DNA of 64,000 bases from Auxenochlorella pyrenoidosa (taxonomy: Eukaryota > Chlorophyta > Trebouxiophyceae > Chlorellales > Chlorellaceae). The DNA lies in the NCBI GenBank assembly GCA_001430745.1, contig KQ482066.1:648369-712368 (forward strand). The letters run 5' to 3'. The stretch's first letter is position 1; each line of letters opens with the position of its first letter. Positions 27,745-39,200 of the stretch are shown here, piece after piece. The notes under the pieces were generated by a model. The model was not told the origin of the DNA and made no database searches. It saw only the letters and a program-made list of their open reading frames with translations. Position numbers and translations under genes: made by a program.

Positions 27745-28371
27745 CCTGCACGGCTGCCTGCACCAGGGCGCAAACTCTGCGTATCACAGTCGACCGCTGC
27801 AGAACTGGCAGCGGCGGCAGTGGCGGCAGCGGCGTGTTGGGGGCTTCAGCAGCAGGGGCGAGGCATGTGCCGCATACATCATGCAGCTGTGCGCGATGCT
27901 CACCTGCTCGGGCGTCTGTATTGCTGAAAGGAGCCTGCAGAAGCGGCTGTGTTCTGCTCGTGGGCCGTGAGACGTTCGGCGATCCGCCCAAGCAATTGAT
28001 ATGCTCTCCTGCACGATCGAGATGAGCAACAAAGGACGCCAGGAACCCTGCTGGCAGCGATGTCGTGTCAACAGCTCAGCAGGGCAGCAGGACTGCCTGC
28101 TGAGCGGTCCCGAAGAAGTCGAGAGCCTCTGCCGCGCTTCGGAAGGCTGTCATAACGTGCAGCGATTGAGTAGCTTGTAAACAAGGCAGCTACACTTGTT
28201 TCCCGTGCTAATCACTTGAACGTGGCCTTTGCTCTCGAAAAGAGGGGTTTCCGATACAGCCAGCGGACTAGATGCGTTTGTGAAGACCACATCAGCAGCG
28301 GCAACGGTTGGGGAGGCCACTGCAGGCGGCACGGTGGGCCCACCCACTCCCTCCGGTCGTGCAACGTCAGC
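27745..28371. promoter_or_regulatory. Divergent promoter region, SPF45 and E(z)
   Basis: About 630 bases between a leftward and a rightward gene start. I see no other gene here. The E(z) start is not settled, so part of this may be its 5' UTR. Confidence 0.5.
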
Positions 28372-31300
28372 ATGGCGGACGCGCCACCTGTGGCGGCATC
28401 GCCGGGAAAAGGCAAGCACCTGGGATTTCTGCAACACACCCTCGATTGCGCCAATGGTGGACATAGCCAGGGGCAGGGCTGGTGGTGCTCAGGGGCCTCC
28501 GCCCCAGCAGCAGCAGCAGCAGGCGGGACGCCAAGCCCAGCTGGGCCCCTCCCCGTGCTCAGGTGGAGAGCTTGTGAAACAGGTGGGCCGTTGTCCTGGA
28601 TCTGCATGCTAGCTGGCAGGGAATGGCCTGCCCACATTCCAATCTGCTATTGCCTCCAAGCCTTGCTGCAGAGGATGATGTGCGCCGGGGAGTGGTCAAG
28701 CTGTATGCTGCGCTGCGAAAGGATTACGCCGAGCAGCAGCAGGAGCAAGCAGCCAGGGCTGCAGAGGACAACGCTGCCAGGCTGCGCGGCGACTTGGCAG
28801 CGCAGCAAGAGGTGCTGGAGGCCGCGCTGCGGGGCACTCCAGCCAGGGAGCTCATCTCCAGGCTGGGGGGCCTGCCGGTGGCGGCTGAGCGCGGTGCCGG
28901 CGCAGCTTCATTCACCCAGCCTCGCAGCGAGGCAGCGCAATGGCAGGTGCAGTGCAGGCGGCAGGCAGCCGGCAGCCAGAGCAGCGGGCCAGCAGGAAGC
29001 AGCTCCACCGTTGGCAGCGGTGCTGAGGCTGTGGGCACGGGTGAGCACGGCCAGGCGTCGGAGGCTGCTGGCGACCCTCGCAGCATGCGGCCTGTCCCAC
29101 CCCAGCAGCTGGCGGCGACCAAGGGCGCGCGCAACTGCGTTGGAGGCAAGGACGTGCCGCTGCAGGTGGGTGCAGACTTCAGGTGGCCGCGGGATGCGCC
29201 GTGCAGCTCTGCAAATTTTGCAGAGAGGGCAGGGAGCCATGTGTACATTGTTTGGCTGCAGACTGCCTGCGCTACGCCCGCTGCAGGCCTTTGTGCTGCC
29301 GGCAATCGCCGCGCTGCCGCCCTACAAGACGTGGATACATCTGAAGAACAACGTCCTCTCGCACGAGATCGGCAAGCGCATGTTCTACACAGGTGGGCGA
29401 GGCCAACACCCTGCGAGCCTGGCAGAGCCCCTGCAGGACGGCTGCCGCAGCTGCATCTTCCTTCTTGCAGTGGCTGGCCTGCCACCGCCACCTGGTGCTC
29501 AAGCCTAAATTTATGCATTCCGGGCTCGCAATTTGCCCCCCGTGGCAGACGAGAAGGGCGAGACTGTGCCAGTGAGCGAGGACGAGGCCGACATTGAGGC
29601 TAAGGTGAGCCCCTCCCTCCGAGGCTGTGCGTGCCGGGCTCTGTGCCCGTGCAGCAGCTTGTGCACAACAACTGTGCCTTCCCCGTCTGAGCGCACCCTG
29701 AACCCAGCATTGCCTTGCAGCTTGACCACCGTGCTCTCAACGGCATCAACCGCCTGCGGCATGAGAGCATCCTGCAGCAGGTGGTGGCGCAGTATGGAGC
29801 AGGTGGGCAGCGAAACCTTCATAGGTGCCAGTTGCGCATCGCTGTTGGCTGCAAACACTGAACCCAGAGTCCCCGGGCTGTCGATGGCAGCTGCCGTGCC
29901 CCATGGTGTGCTCATGCAGGCCCGGTGGTGTTCGAGGTGCTCGGCGAGAAGATGGGTGTCTCTGCTGGTGCACTTGAGGCGCGGGTGCAGGCGCTGGCCG
30001 CGGACGCGGCAGGGTCGGCACCCTCGGGGCGCGTGCCGCTCTGGCAGGATAAGCAGGAGTGAGCTGTGCAGCCAGGCCGTGCGCTGTGTGTGTGCATTTG
30101 GGTGTACGTCCACACATGCAGAAACTGCATGCCGGATAATGTTTTGAATCGCCTTCTCGCTAGCTGGCCTGCCCCCTGCAGGCTGGATGGACTTGAGACC
30201 GACATGCACGCTGCGTGGTGCCGCCGCTGCCGTGCCTTCAGCTGCCGCATCCACAAAGGCGCGTTATGGGCAGCGCGCCAGGGCTGTCGGCTCCCTTGTC
30301 TTGCTTCACCCAGCCTGTGCATGCCTCACGTGTGGACTTGCTGTGCTGCCTGACACAAAAGAACAAAACTTGTGCCATCTCTGCTAATCCTAAGCCTGTA
30401 ATTTCGGTGCATGCAGGCAGGCATGTACGGCCTGTGCTGGGCCCCATCAGGCAGCAACAAAATAGCAGTTGGCTGCCAGCTGTGCGTAAGCAGCAGCACG
30501 AGGGGGAGCAGCGGCAGCAGCTGGGCGATGGTGAGGTGGAGCTGTGCGGCCCAAACTGCTACCTGGGGCTACAGCAAGTCAGTCGGCAAGACCCGGCAGC
30601 AGGTGCGCAGCCAGCAACGCATGAACAGCAGCAGCAGCAGAAGGGCCGCGCATCATATGCCTCTTCGCCGGTGCCTGTGCCGGGTTCGGGCCTGATCAGC
30701 CTCAAACGCCGGCGGTCGGACGCAGGAGTCCAGCCAGAACCAGCTGCTGCTGGTCAGAGGGAGCAGCCAGGCTGCGCAGGCGAGCAGGAGGTCAGCTCAC
30801 CACCCATAAAGCAGTTGCGGCGAGGCAGCAGCAGCGCGCCCGACCAGGGCACATCATTGGGTGGCGGGCGCCCAGCAATAGGGGTTACAGCAGCGGCGAC
30901 AGCGGCAGCAATCGCGGCGGCTAGCAATGTGCCTGTGCGACGGCGCAGCAGGGAGCCTGATGCCCAGCTGGCAGCTGGTGCAGATGCATGGAGCGCTTGG
31001 GAGGAGGCTCTGCTGCAGCAAGGTCTAGAGGTGGGCTTGGCCCTCCAGCTTGAGTTGCGTGCTGCTGCTAGACTGCGAAAAGCTTGCCATTGTGTGCGAG
31101 CAGGCTCGCTCAAATTTTTGGGAGTAATGGTGGGCATGACTTGTTGCATAAAATGTTTCTCTGACTGCGTCTTCCTTGACTCCAGGTGTGGGGCCATCAG
31201 CCCTGCAAAGTGGCAGCGCTGGTGGGCACGCGCACGTGCCGACAGGTGCACCAGCGTTTGCTGGAGCTGGCCAGCATCTCTGGTGCTGAGGGCGAAGGCA

Positions 31301-33441
31301 AGGATGGGCAGCAGCCTCGGCGGTGGAAGGGTCGCAAGATGGTGAGCCTGCTGCGCTGGATGCTCGCCGTCCTACTTCATCTGGTCATTGAGAGCAGTGC
31401 TCTGCCGCAGGCACACATGTTCATGTCTGGTGCCCTGTGGCCCCCCTTCCGCCTGCACTCTCCTCCTTACTGGCCCCTGTCGTGCTGCAGGCCAAGGCCC
31501 AGATCAAGTCTCGCAAGCCGATGGCTGTCTATGAGCGCACCAAGCGATCCACCCACGAGGCGGGTTGGGCGAGCACCAGCCCTCAGCTTCCCTTGTGCTC
31601 TGGGTTGCCTGCGCGACTGCTGGCCAGGCAGTGGAGATAATAAGCCGCGCGGCGTGCGATGCCATCCCCTTGCGCAGAAGTGGCCTCAGTATGCCCCGTG
31701 CGAGTGCCAGGGAGCCTGCAAGGCCGACTGCCCCTGCGCCGGGGACGCAAACTTCTGCGAGAAGTTTTGTGGCTGCAACCCCGCCAAGTGCGGCAACCGC
31801 TTTGCTGGCTGCACATGCAAGTGCGGCAACACGGTGAGAACTGCGCACGGGCTGGGGAGCATGAAAACTGTGCAGATGCCACGCTTGCCCTCCTGCCCGC
31901 ACACTGGCTGCTTTGTCTCAGCTGCCAACTGCCATGCGCTGCAGCTTGGCCGGCGCTGCACCTCCAAGCAGTGTCCCTGCCTGGCGGCGGGGCGTGAGTG
32001 CGACCCAGACTTGTGCAAGGCGAGTCTTTGTTGAGGAACCTGACAGTGACACCTGTATGTGTTTGAACTCGCCAAGGCAAAGCTGACTTTAACACCAGAA
32101 TCGCTTGTGGATGCCTGGGGACACAGCAGCAGAGGGCGGTGCACGCAAACATAGTGTGTTTTTCCTCACCGTGGCGTGCAGAGCTGCAAGCCAACACTCT
32201 CGGGCAGCCACCAGGAGGGCTGGCAGTGCAACAACTTCCGCATCCGGTGAGGCTGCAGATTTTTCACAGGCTCATGCTCCTCAACATGCCCCCAGCATAC
32301 TGCCTTCCTTTCCAGGTCCAAAACCAGTGACAGGCTGGTGTGCGCCTTCCCCACCGACTTGCATGCAGGCTGGGGCAGAAGAAGCGCGTGCTGATGGGGC
32401 TGAGCGACGTCCAGGGCTGGGGCGCCTTTCTGCAGCAGGCCGTGCAGAAGGACGAGTTTGTGGTGAGCTGTGGGCTTGTGTGAATGCGGGGCATGCCGGT
32501 TGCACATGGATGTTGCGCTGCACGCACCCCCCTGCCTGCTGCCTGCGCATCTTTGCCATTGCAAATCAGTACCTTGCAAGCCGCGGGTGCCACATTCTTT
32601 TCTTTCTTCCCCTGCCGAACTCATGCTCTTCATTCCTTCTTGCGCTGCCGAAACACTGCAGGGCGAGTACTGCGGCGAGCTGATCGACCACCAGGAGGCC
32701 GACCGGCGGGGCATCGTGTACGACCGGGACGACAACAGCTACCTGTTTGACCTCAAGTGAGCGCCCGGGGCAGCGACCGCGACTTTTGTGATTGTTTGAC
32801 CTCAAGTGGTGAAACAGCCAACTAAGTGAGCGCCCGGGGCAGCGCCTGCACCAGCCTGATGAGTTGTTGACCTCAAGTGAGCGCCTCAGACAGCGGCGGC
32901 ACCAAGGCAGGCTGGTGGAGCTAGTGAGGGGTAGTTTGATTAATTGCACTTTCAACAATTTTATTGATCAATGCGCTGCGCCCACCCGCCGCCCCGCCTC
33001 GCGCCCCCTGCAGCAAGCAGTGGGTGATTGATGCGCGGCAGCGCGGCAACACGCTGCGCTTTGCCAACCACAGCACCAACGCCAACTGCCGCGCACAGTG
33101 AGGACAGCGCCGAGGGCTGTGCTGTGCCGGTGGTCCGCCCTGCCGCTTGCAGCCTCGCATTGATGCACGTTCTCCCCCACCTGCTGAAAGCGGCTGCATG
33201 GCCTGCACGGTGCAGGATCCTGATGGTGGATGGCGACCACCGCGTGGCCATCATGGCCAGCCGTGATATAGCCGACGGCTCAGAGCTGACCTACGACTAT
33301 CTGTACGACAAGCGGGTGGCTCCCGACTGGGCGGTGGCGGAGCAGGAGTGGAGGGAGGCAGGGGAGGCGGCGGCGGCGGCCAAGAAGCACGCGGCAAAGC
33401 AGCGGCACCCTCCGAGCGGCAACGGCAGCGAGCGTGAATGA
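28372..33441 (+). CDS. EZH: Polycomb histone H3-K27 methyltransferase, E(z)/EZH
   Basis: Catalytic subunit of PRC2, which writes H3K27 methylation in the nucleus. The start is unsettled: ATG 28372 (MADAPPVAASPGKGKHLG) or ATG 28454 in another frame (MVDIARGRAGG, with a poly-Q run); both are open. Next are VVKLYAALRKDY and a coiled coil (28690-28900), PYKTWIHLKNNVLSHEIGKR (about 29350), DHRALNGINRLRHESIL (about 29725), WCRRCRAFSCRIHKG, the EZ cysteine motif (about 30230), a long disordered Gln/Ser part (30420-30960), SANT-like WSAWEEALLQQGLE and HQPCKVAALVGTRTC (31010-31230), the CXC domain CECQGACKADCPCAGD (about 31705) and SET: GWGAFLQQAVQKDEF, GEYCGEL, RFANHSTNANC (about 33065), ELTYDYLYDKR. 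SET catalytic residues look intact. Repeats copy a SET splice donor (32743-32890). Confidence 0.93.
32743..32890 (+). repeat. Repeats copying an exon end and donor in the E(z) SET region
   Basis: The exon end GTTTGACCTCAA|GTGAGC (donor at 32757) is followed in the intron by copies or part copies with AA|GTGAGC at 32826 and 32877. The CGCCCGGGGCAGCG flank is repeated as well. Confidence 0.9.
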
Positions 33442-33685
33442 ACACTGCGATGAGCTGCTGTCATTACATAATGTTACTCACCGTACGTACACGACATGTT
33501 CCTGGAAGGAGGGGCAGGTGTTGTGCGCAAGAGGTGGAATCCAAGTTGAAGGCACACGCGCTGCAGCAGCGCCGCGGGACTGGGGCCAAGTGGCTCAACA
33601 TGCGAAGCAGCTTCTTCAGTCTTTTTTCTTCTTTCTCCTTTACAAAACCACCCTGAGGATTCACGGCTTGAAAACCTCAGGCGCG

Positions 33686-35882
33686 ATGCGCATAGCCGCC
33701 CAGAAAAGGTGATGCTGCTGAACTAGGAGTCGAAGCGTCCTGTCAAAGCTGTCTCATCTCTTGCAAGCAAAGTTTGCACTTCGACAGGTGGCCCGGGGTC
33801 GCCATCGGGAGCAGGAGGGCCTCGCCGCCGCCCCGCCGCCGCTGCCGCGCCACCTGCCACAGCCCTCCCTGCTGCTGCTGCTCCACCCTGCTGCTTTGTA
33901 ACCCTTTGCACATCCCGTCTCTACATGCAGGGACCATCTGCCAAAACTTTTGCCGCTCGTGACCGGCGTCTTGTGCTTTGTTTTGGGTTTGGAGTGGCAC
34001 CAGCTCAGAGAGACCTCCCTGCCACCACCTTCACCACCGGCATTAGCCACCGAACAATCGCGAGATGTGGCTGGCGGCCAGAAACACCCATTCCATCATG
34101 CGGCACCCTTGGAAATGCACTACGCCAACATCTCAGTACCGTCTCCCTTCCTCTATGCCTCCATTCTGCAAGGTAAGATAGCAGCACTGTGCAGCAGTGG
34201 ATGCGTTGAGCGACCTCTTTTTTGAGCCTGTGGTTGCATGCTTTGACGTTGTCGGCGCATTGCATGTTTGCCCGGCGCTCCAGCAAGTCCATGACAGGCA
34301 TGCATGGCACCTGCATGCCTGGTACTGCAGATGACGACAGCTACCAAGTGAGGAACGAGTCCATTCGCGCGCTGGAGCCTGGGCTGACGGCATCCTGGCT
34401 GCACAAGGCGGGCGCGTGCTGCAAGCGTGGCGGACGTGTTCTGGATGTTGGTTCGCACTTTGGTTATGTGAGTTGGGTTTGGCTGTTTGATTTGGGTAAT
34501 GGAGTGGGATGGAGGCGACTCCCATTTGTGGTTCAATTCTCTAGGTTGCAAGAGTAACAGCGGGCAAGAATGTCATGTTGATTGCTGCCTTTTGCCAAGC
34601 TCTCTGGCCTCCCTGCAGTATGCGCTGCTGGGCGCCAGCATGGGGTGCAGCTTTGTGGCGGTGGAGCCAGTCCCCCTTTTCCGAGCCATCCTGGAGCAAA
34701 ACATCCTCCTGAACCCGGCGCTGCCAGCCACAGGGAGCGTCCTGCCGTATGCGGTCGGCCTGGAGAACAAGAGCATACAAATGCAGGCGTGCCTCCCTCA
34801 CCGCGGGGTGCCTGTGCGGCTGGGAGTGCAGGCGGCCGGTCAAAGGCCGTGCTGGAACGTGGGAATCGAGCAAGGGCTGAGCCCGTCTCCCTGTGCCCTG
34901 CTCGGGGGGATGCAGGTGCCGACACACGGCAGCTTTGGCACTGCGCATGTGGCCGACGCCGGCGCGCTCCCTGGCGGCGAAGGGCTTGTCACTGTGGAGC
35001 AGCGCCGGCTGGATGACATGTTGGAGGGGGTGCTGGGGCAGGTGCGCAGGGCCCTGTTGGCTGCTGTGGGGCAGGTGCGTGGGGCCCTGCCAGCTGCTGT
35101 GGGGGAGGTACGCGGGGCCCTGTCGGCTGCTGCAGGAGAGGTGTGCGAGCTGCTCCCGACAGCTGGTGGCTGCACCCGCGGCTGCATGCGCCCTGGCTGC
35201 ACGACACCTGGCAGCGGCGCGATGGGTGTGCACAGGCAAGCATGCAGTTGGGACGGAGATGCTGACAGCTTGCTGACAGTGCGTACTGAACCGTCGGCCG
35301 GCATTGATTTTGTGCGCATTGCAGGCCGAGGTGTGCATGCTGAAGATCGATGTGGAGGGGCGGGAGCCCAGCGTCGTCATGTCTGCGCTCAAGCTGTTTG
35401 CGGGGCCCAGCAAGCCGCGGGAAATCATGCTGGTGAGGCGGCTGCGTGCGCCGGGCTGCCGGCTGCCCATCCCACCTTTGACCTGAGCACGTGGGGACCG
35501 CACAGCTCCCGCACACTGAGCCCATCTGCTGCATCTGGGCGTGCTCCCCTCCCACTCAAGCACGTGGGGACCGCACAGCTCCCGCACACTGAGCCCATCT
35601 GCTGCATCCGGTGGTGTTCCCTCCGCGCAGGAGTTCTCGCCGGGCTTTACCAAGGACGGCCTCGCTGAGATGCTGCAGACGCTGCACGGCTACGGGTATG
35701 TGGCGCGAGGCGTGGACTGGGGGCACGTCCGCATCGAGCAGCAGGTCTCCGACATCGATGTGAGCGGCTGGTTTGACCAGACATTGGACATCTCCACCCC
35801 AGAGGCTCGGCAGCGCCTCATCGACGGCATCGCCATCAATGAGAACATCTTCTTCTGGCTGCCCTCGCCCAGCCCCGCTTGA
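33686..35882 (+). CDS. FkbM-family (Methyltransf_21) methyltransferase, membrane-anchored
   Basis: SAM-dependent methyltransferase of the FkbM family, members of which O-methylate sugars and other metabolites. Exon 1 (33686-33708, MRIAAQKR) joins exon 2 (33931-34172) to give a signal anchor, KLLPLVTGVLCFVLGL. Exon 3 is 34331-34467 and contains GRVLDVGSHFGY, the SAM-binding motif. Exon 4 starts at 34619: YALLGASMGCSFVAVEP, then NPALPATGSVLPYAVG. Its end is ambiguous because four donors in one phase lie at 35041, 35074, 35107 and 35140. Exon 5 (35325-about 35431) is AEVCMLKIDVEGRE, the family's KIDVEG signature. Exon 6 (from 35632) runs to INENIFFWLPSPSPA. The anchor implies a lumenal target, so glycan methylation fits the neighbours, but this is inference. 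Confidence 0.87.
35039..35150 (+). repeat. 33-base tandem repeat carrying four in-phase splice donors
   Basis: Four units, each with CAG or GAG followed by GTGCGC, GTGCGT, GTACGC or GTGTGC, start their possible introns at 35042, 35075, 35108 and 35141. If translated, each unit adds 11 residues like VRGALPAAVGE. Confidence 0.9.
35487..35609 (+). repeat. 73-base direct repeat in the last FkbM intron
   Basis: About 50 bases beginning GCACGTGGGGACCGCACAGC occur twice, 73 bases apart, just before the final exon. Confidence 0.88.
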
Positions 35883-36245
35883 GTTGCGCGGCTTGCCGCC
35901 ATCGCCCTGCCTGCAAGCATCCCTGATGAAATGGCGGCACCCAGAGTAGCCAAATTGAGCAAAGCTCGAAGAGTGAAGCAGCTCACAGTGCAGCAAGTCC
36001 AGCAACTTAGGCCCCCCAACACGTGAACACCGCAATGCACAAGCAGCTGACAAGTTCATACCAGCAGGATATGCGTGGGAAAACATACAACAGAGCTGCG
36101 TTGTCAACTGGACCAGGCGGCGTGCATTTGACAAAGAATTTCAACAAATCAATACAAGTGCAGAACAGACGCAGCAATGCTAAGGCACGGAACATGTTGA
36201 GCTCGCGCCCAGAGAACGCGCACGGACAAAGACAGGAGCCAGCAG
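35883..36245. other. Convergent intergenic region, FkbM and GT47 gene B
   Basis: It holds the 3' UTRs of two convergent genes. I could not place a clear TGTAA for either. No other gene seen. Confidence 0.45.
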
Positions 36246-39200
36246 TCACTGGGTCACGCTATCATAGGTCCCCACATATAACGATTTCAAGTTCAGGTGC
36301 TTGCGCCGCAGGGACAGGAGCGTGTACTCAAAGGCCCTGCCGCCCTTGGCCGCGTTCCAGGAGAAGGCGAGCCGGTGCTCCAGCACGCCCGCCAGCAGCC
36401 GGCGGTAGCTCTGCTCCGTCACAGACCGCAGCAGCTGCCGCAAGTTGGGGAGGTCGGCGTTGTTCAGCCTGCAGGCGGGGGAGGGGGCGAATAATATCTA
36501 GCCGGCGGGCAAGGGGACGCCTGGTTTGGCATGCAGGGGGCAAGCCAGGGATGGAAGCCTGGCCACGGTGTGTTGGAGGCGCCAGCAAGCCGGCTGCAAA
36601 AGAGCAGCCCGGCTCACCGCAGGCTGAATGTTTCGTAGGGCAGCACGTCCTCATAGTACTGCACAACATGCTCCTGCAAGTTGACAAGAGTGAGGTGGGG
36701 CCGCAGGGATGGCATCCTTTAGCCACACTCGCAGCACAGAGACCTTCACGCCAGCAGTCCGCCGCTGACAGCATGACATGAATACCGTGTGTTCAGAGTG
36801 CAAAGAAGAGCAGCAGGGATGCAATGTGAGGTAATGCTGAATGTATAGGCCAGCGCGCGGCCTCGCTTTCCCACCTGAACAATGACAGGCACGCAGCCCG
36901 CCAGCATGGCCTGCACCAGGCGGATGCCTGCAGCAGGCAGGGGCGTGTGCAGTCAGCGCTGGGGCTGCCATGCCCAGGTGGGCACCTCATGCACTGCAGG
37001 CACGCTGCCCGTCCCTGTTCTGCTCCATGCACTTTCTGCAGCTGTTGAAACCCAGCTTGGTCACTGGCTCACCCCATCCATGCCTGCAAGGCACCAAAAA
37101 AGGAAGTACTGAGTGCGATGGGTTTGGGGGCATCTGGCATGCTTCATGTTGTTGCGCAGCTTGCTCAGTCAGCACTTTGAGTTGTGACGCACCCATAGGG
37201 CGCCAGGCAAAACTTGGTTTCTCTGAGGTGGCCTGGATAATTGAATACTTGACCCACCACAAACTGCAAGCACACCAGAGGGGCAGACGAGAGGTTCATC
37301 AGCAAGCAAGTAAGCCTGACTAATCCTGACCACAGTGCAACTGGAAGTAGCAGAATGCGGCAGCCATGGCGCAGGCAGTGCGGGCAGGAGGCACCCACCT
37401 CAAAGTCGGGGTCGTCGTTCCACTCTTGCGTCAGGTTGTGCAGGAGCTGCCGTGTCAGGCCGCTGTACTCGGGGTCGGGGTGCCGCACGCCGCCGACATA
37501 GGCAAACAGGCTGCACCAACAGGTGCGGCAGCGTGTGAGCGGGCCTCCTGCCACATGGCCCATAGCGATGGTCACAGAGCATGCAGCCCGTGTAGCGGGT
37601 GTTGGAGCCTCGCAGGCAGCCCTGCTGGCCGCACCGACTCTTGTTTCTGAGCAGGTCGTCCACGGACATGCCCGCAATGGCATCCACAAATGTGTCATCC
37701 TTGGCCTGGTGCGGCACAGCAATGACGTCGCGCAGCGGGTGAATGCATCCGTAGGCTTTGGTGCCCAGCTTCAGGGGGCCTGGATTGCCGGGCGTGGCTG
37801 TGTAGCCGAAATGTGTGAGCTGCAGCAGCGTGGAGCAGCGCAGGCTACAATGACCCCGCAGCATGATATGAGCATGTGCCAGGGTTGGCAGGAGATTGCA
37901 CCGCAGGCAGGGCGTGCATTTGGGGAGCAAGCATCCAAGAACAGGCAGCGAAACTCGCCTTGATTGCATTCAAAGACTCTCCTTCCAAGTAGCAGGGGCC
38001 GCGGTCGGTGACCATCCAAAAGAAGTGATCCCTGCCCTGAGTCCTATTCCAGAAGGGATGGGCATGCTTGACGTGATGGATGACGGCGGCAAGGTGGCGG
38101 GTGGCAAAGCTTCCCCAGCCAGTGTACGCCATGTTGAAGGCCGGCAGGAAGAAGAGGGAAGCTTCAGATGGATCCTCGGTGCGCACTTTAGACTCCAGCA
38201 GCTGATCAAGGAACTGTTTGGGGTGGGGTGGGGAGCCGAGCAAGGAGAACGCAGCGTCAGGTGCGTGTTGAAACTTTCCTGGACGATTGCAAGTTCACAA
38301 GAATGCACACCCGCATTTTCGCGGTCAGTCAGGACCACCGCAAGTGTGTTTGGAGTGAGCTCAAGGGGCATGCGCTTTGGTGTCAGTGTGCCCGGGAGCA
38401 CCCACCTGGGAGTAGGCCAGGTAGTGGGGGTCGTATGTTCCACCTCCTGGCTGGCGCGCCTTCTCAAACGCCACCTGGCTAGGAAGCTCGTACATGTACA
38501 CTTTGAAGTTGACGGGGGAGGGCCGCAAGTGGTTGGCAGGGTAGACCTTGCTGCGGGTGCAGCCAATGCTGCAGGCACGGGTGCGGCGGGAGCAAAGGCC
38601 AGCCAAACAGCGTTTGCAGTGCTGGTGCAGCGCATGGATGGGATGGCGAGGAGCACTTTGCCGGAAGCTGGCCGCCACGGCAGTCAGCGCGCGCCCCATG
38701 CCCAGCGTTCTGCTCGCACCTGAAGTAGGGCGGCTCACAGTGGCAGAAGTCGTCCCTGCACTTTCCGCGCCCTGCACCCCGGGGCAAGCACCCCGTTGGT
38801 AAAATCCTGTCAAAAGCAAGTCAATTTCTGTCGAAATAAGTGGTCCAACCTGCAGCCCGCCGGTTGGCTGCGCCAGGCACGGCCGCGCATGCACACACCC
38901 AGGCGGCGCTCACCGCTGCACCCCTTGTAGCAGGTGTTGACCTCTGCCTCGCAGGCCTCGCCCGTGAAGCCGCGGTCGCACATGCAGAAGGCCGGCCTGT
39001 CCTCATCCTTGATCTTGAAGCAGTACCTGCGGCAGTACCACAGCCACAGGGACACGGGCAGGCATGGCAGCGCCGACCGTGGCGATCCAACAGCCTGCGC
39101 GCATTTGAAGCGCCCCGAGCGCGGCCCCGAACTGGGCCCACAGCGCGGCCAGGGCGCAGGATGGCCGCCGGCACGCCCCGCCCCCACCCGCGCATGTTGC

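Noticed and set aside
34487..35668. Continuous 393-codon frame through the FkbM gene
   Set aside because: KIDVEG and the C-terminus are in a different frame; the frame runs through introns by chance.
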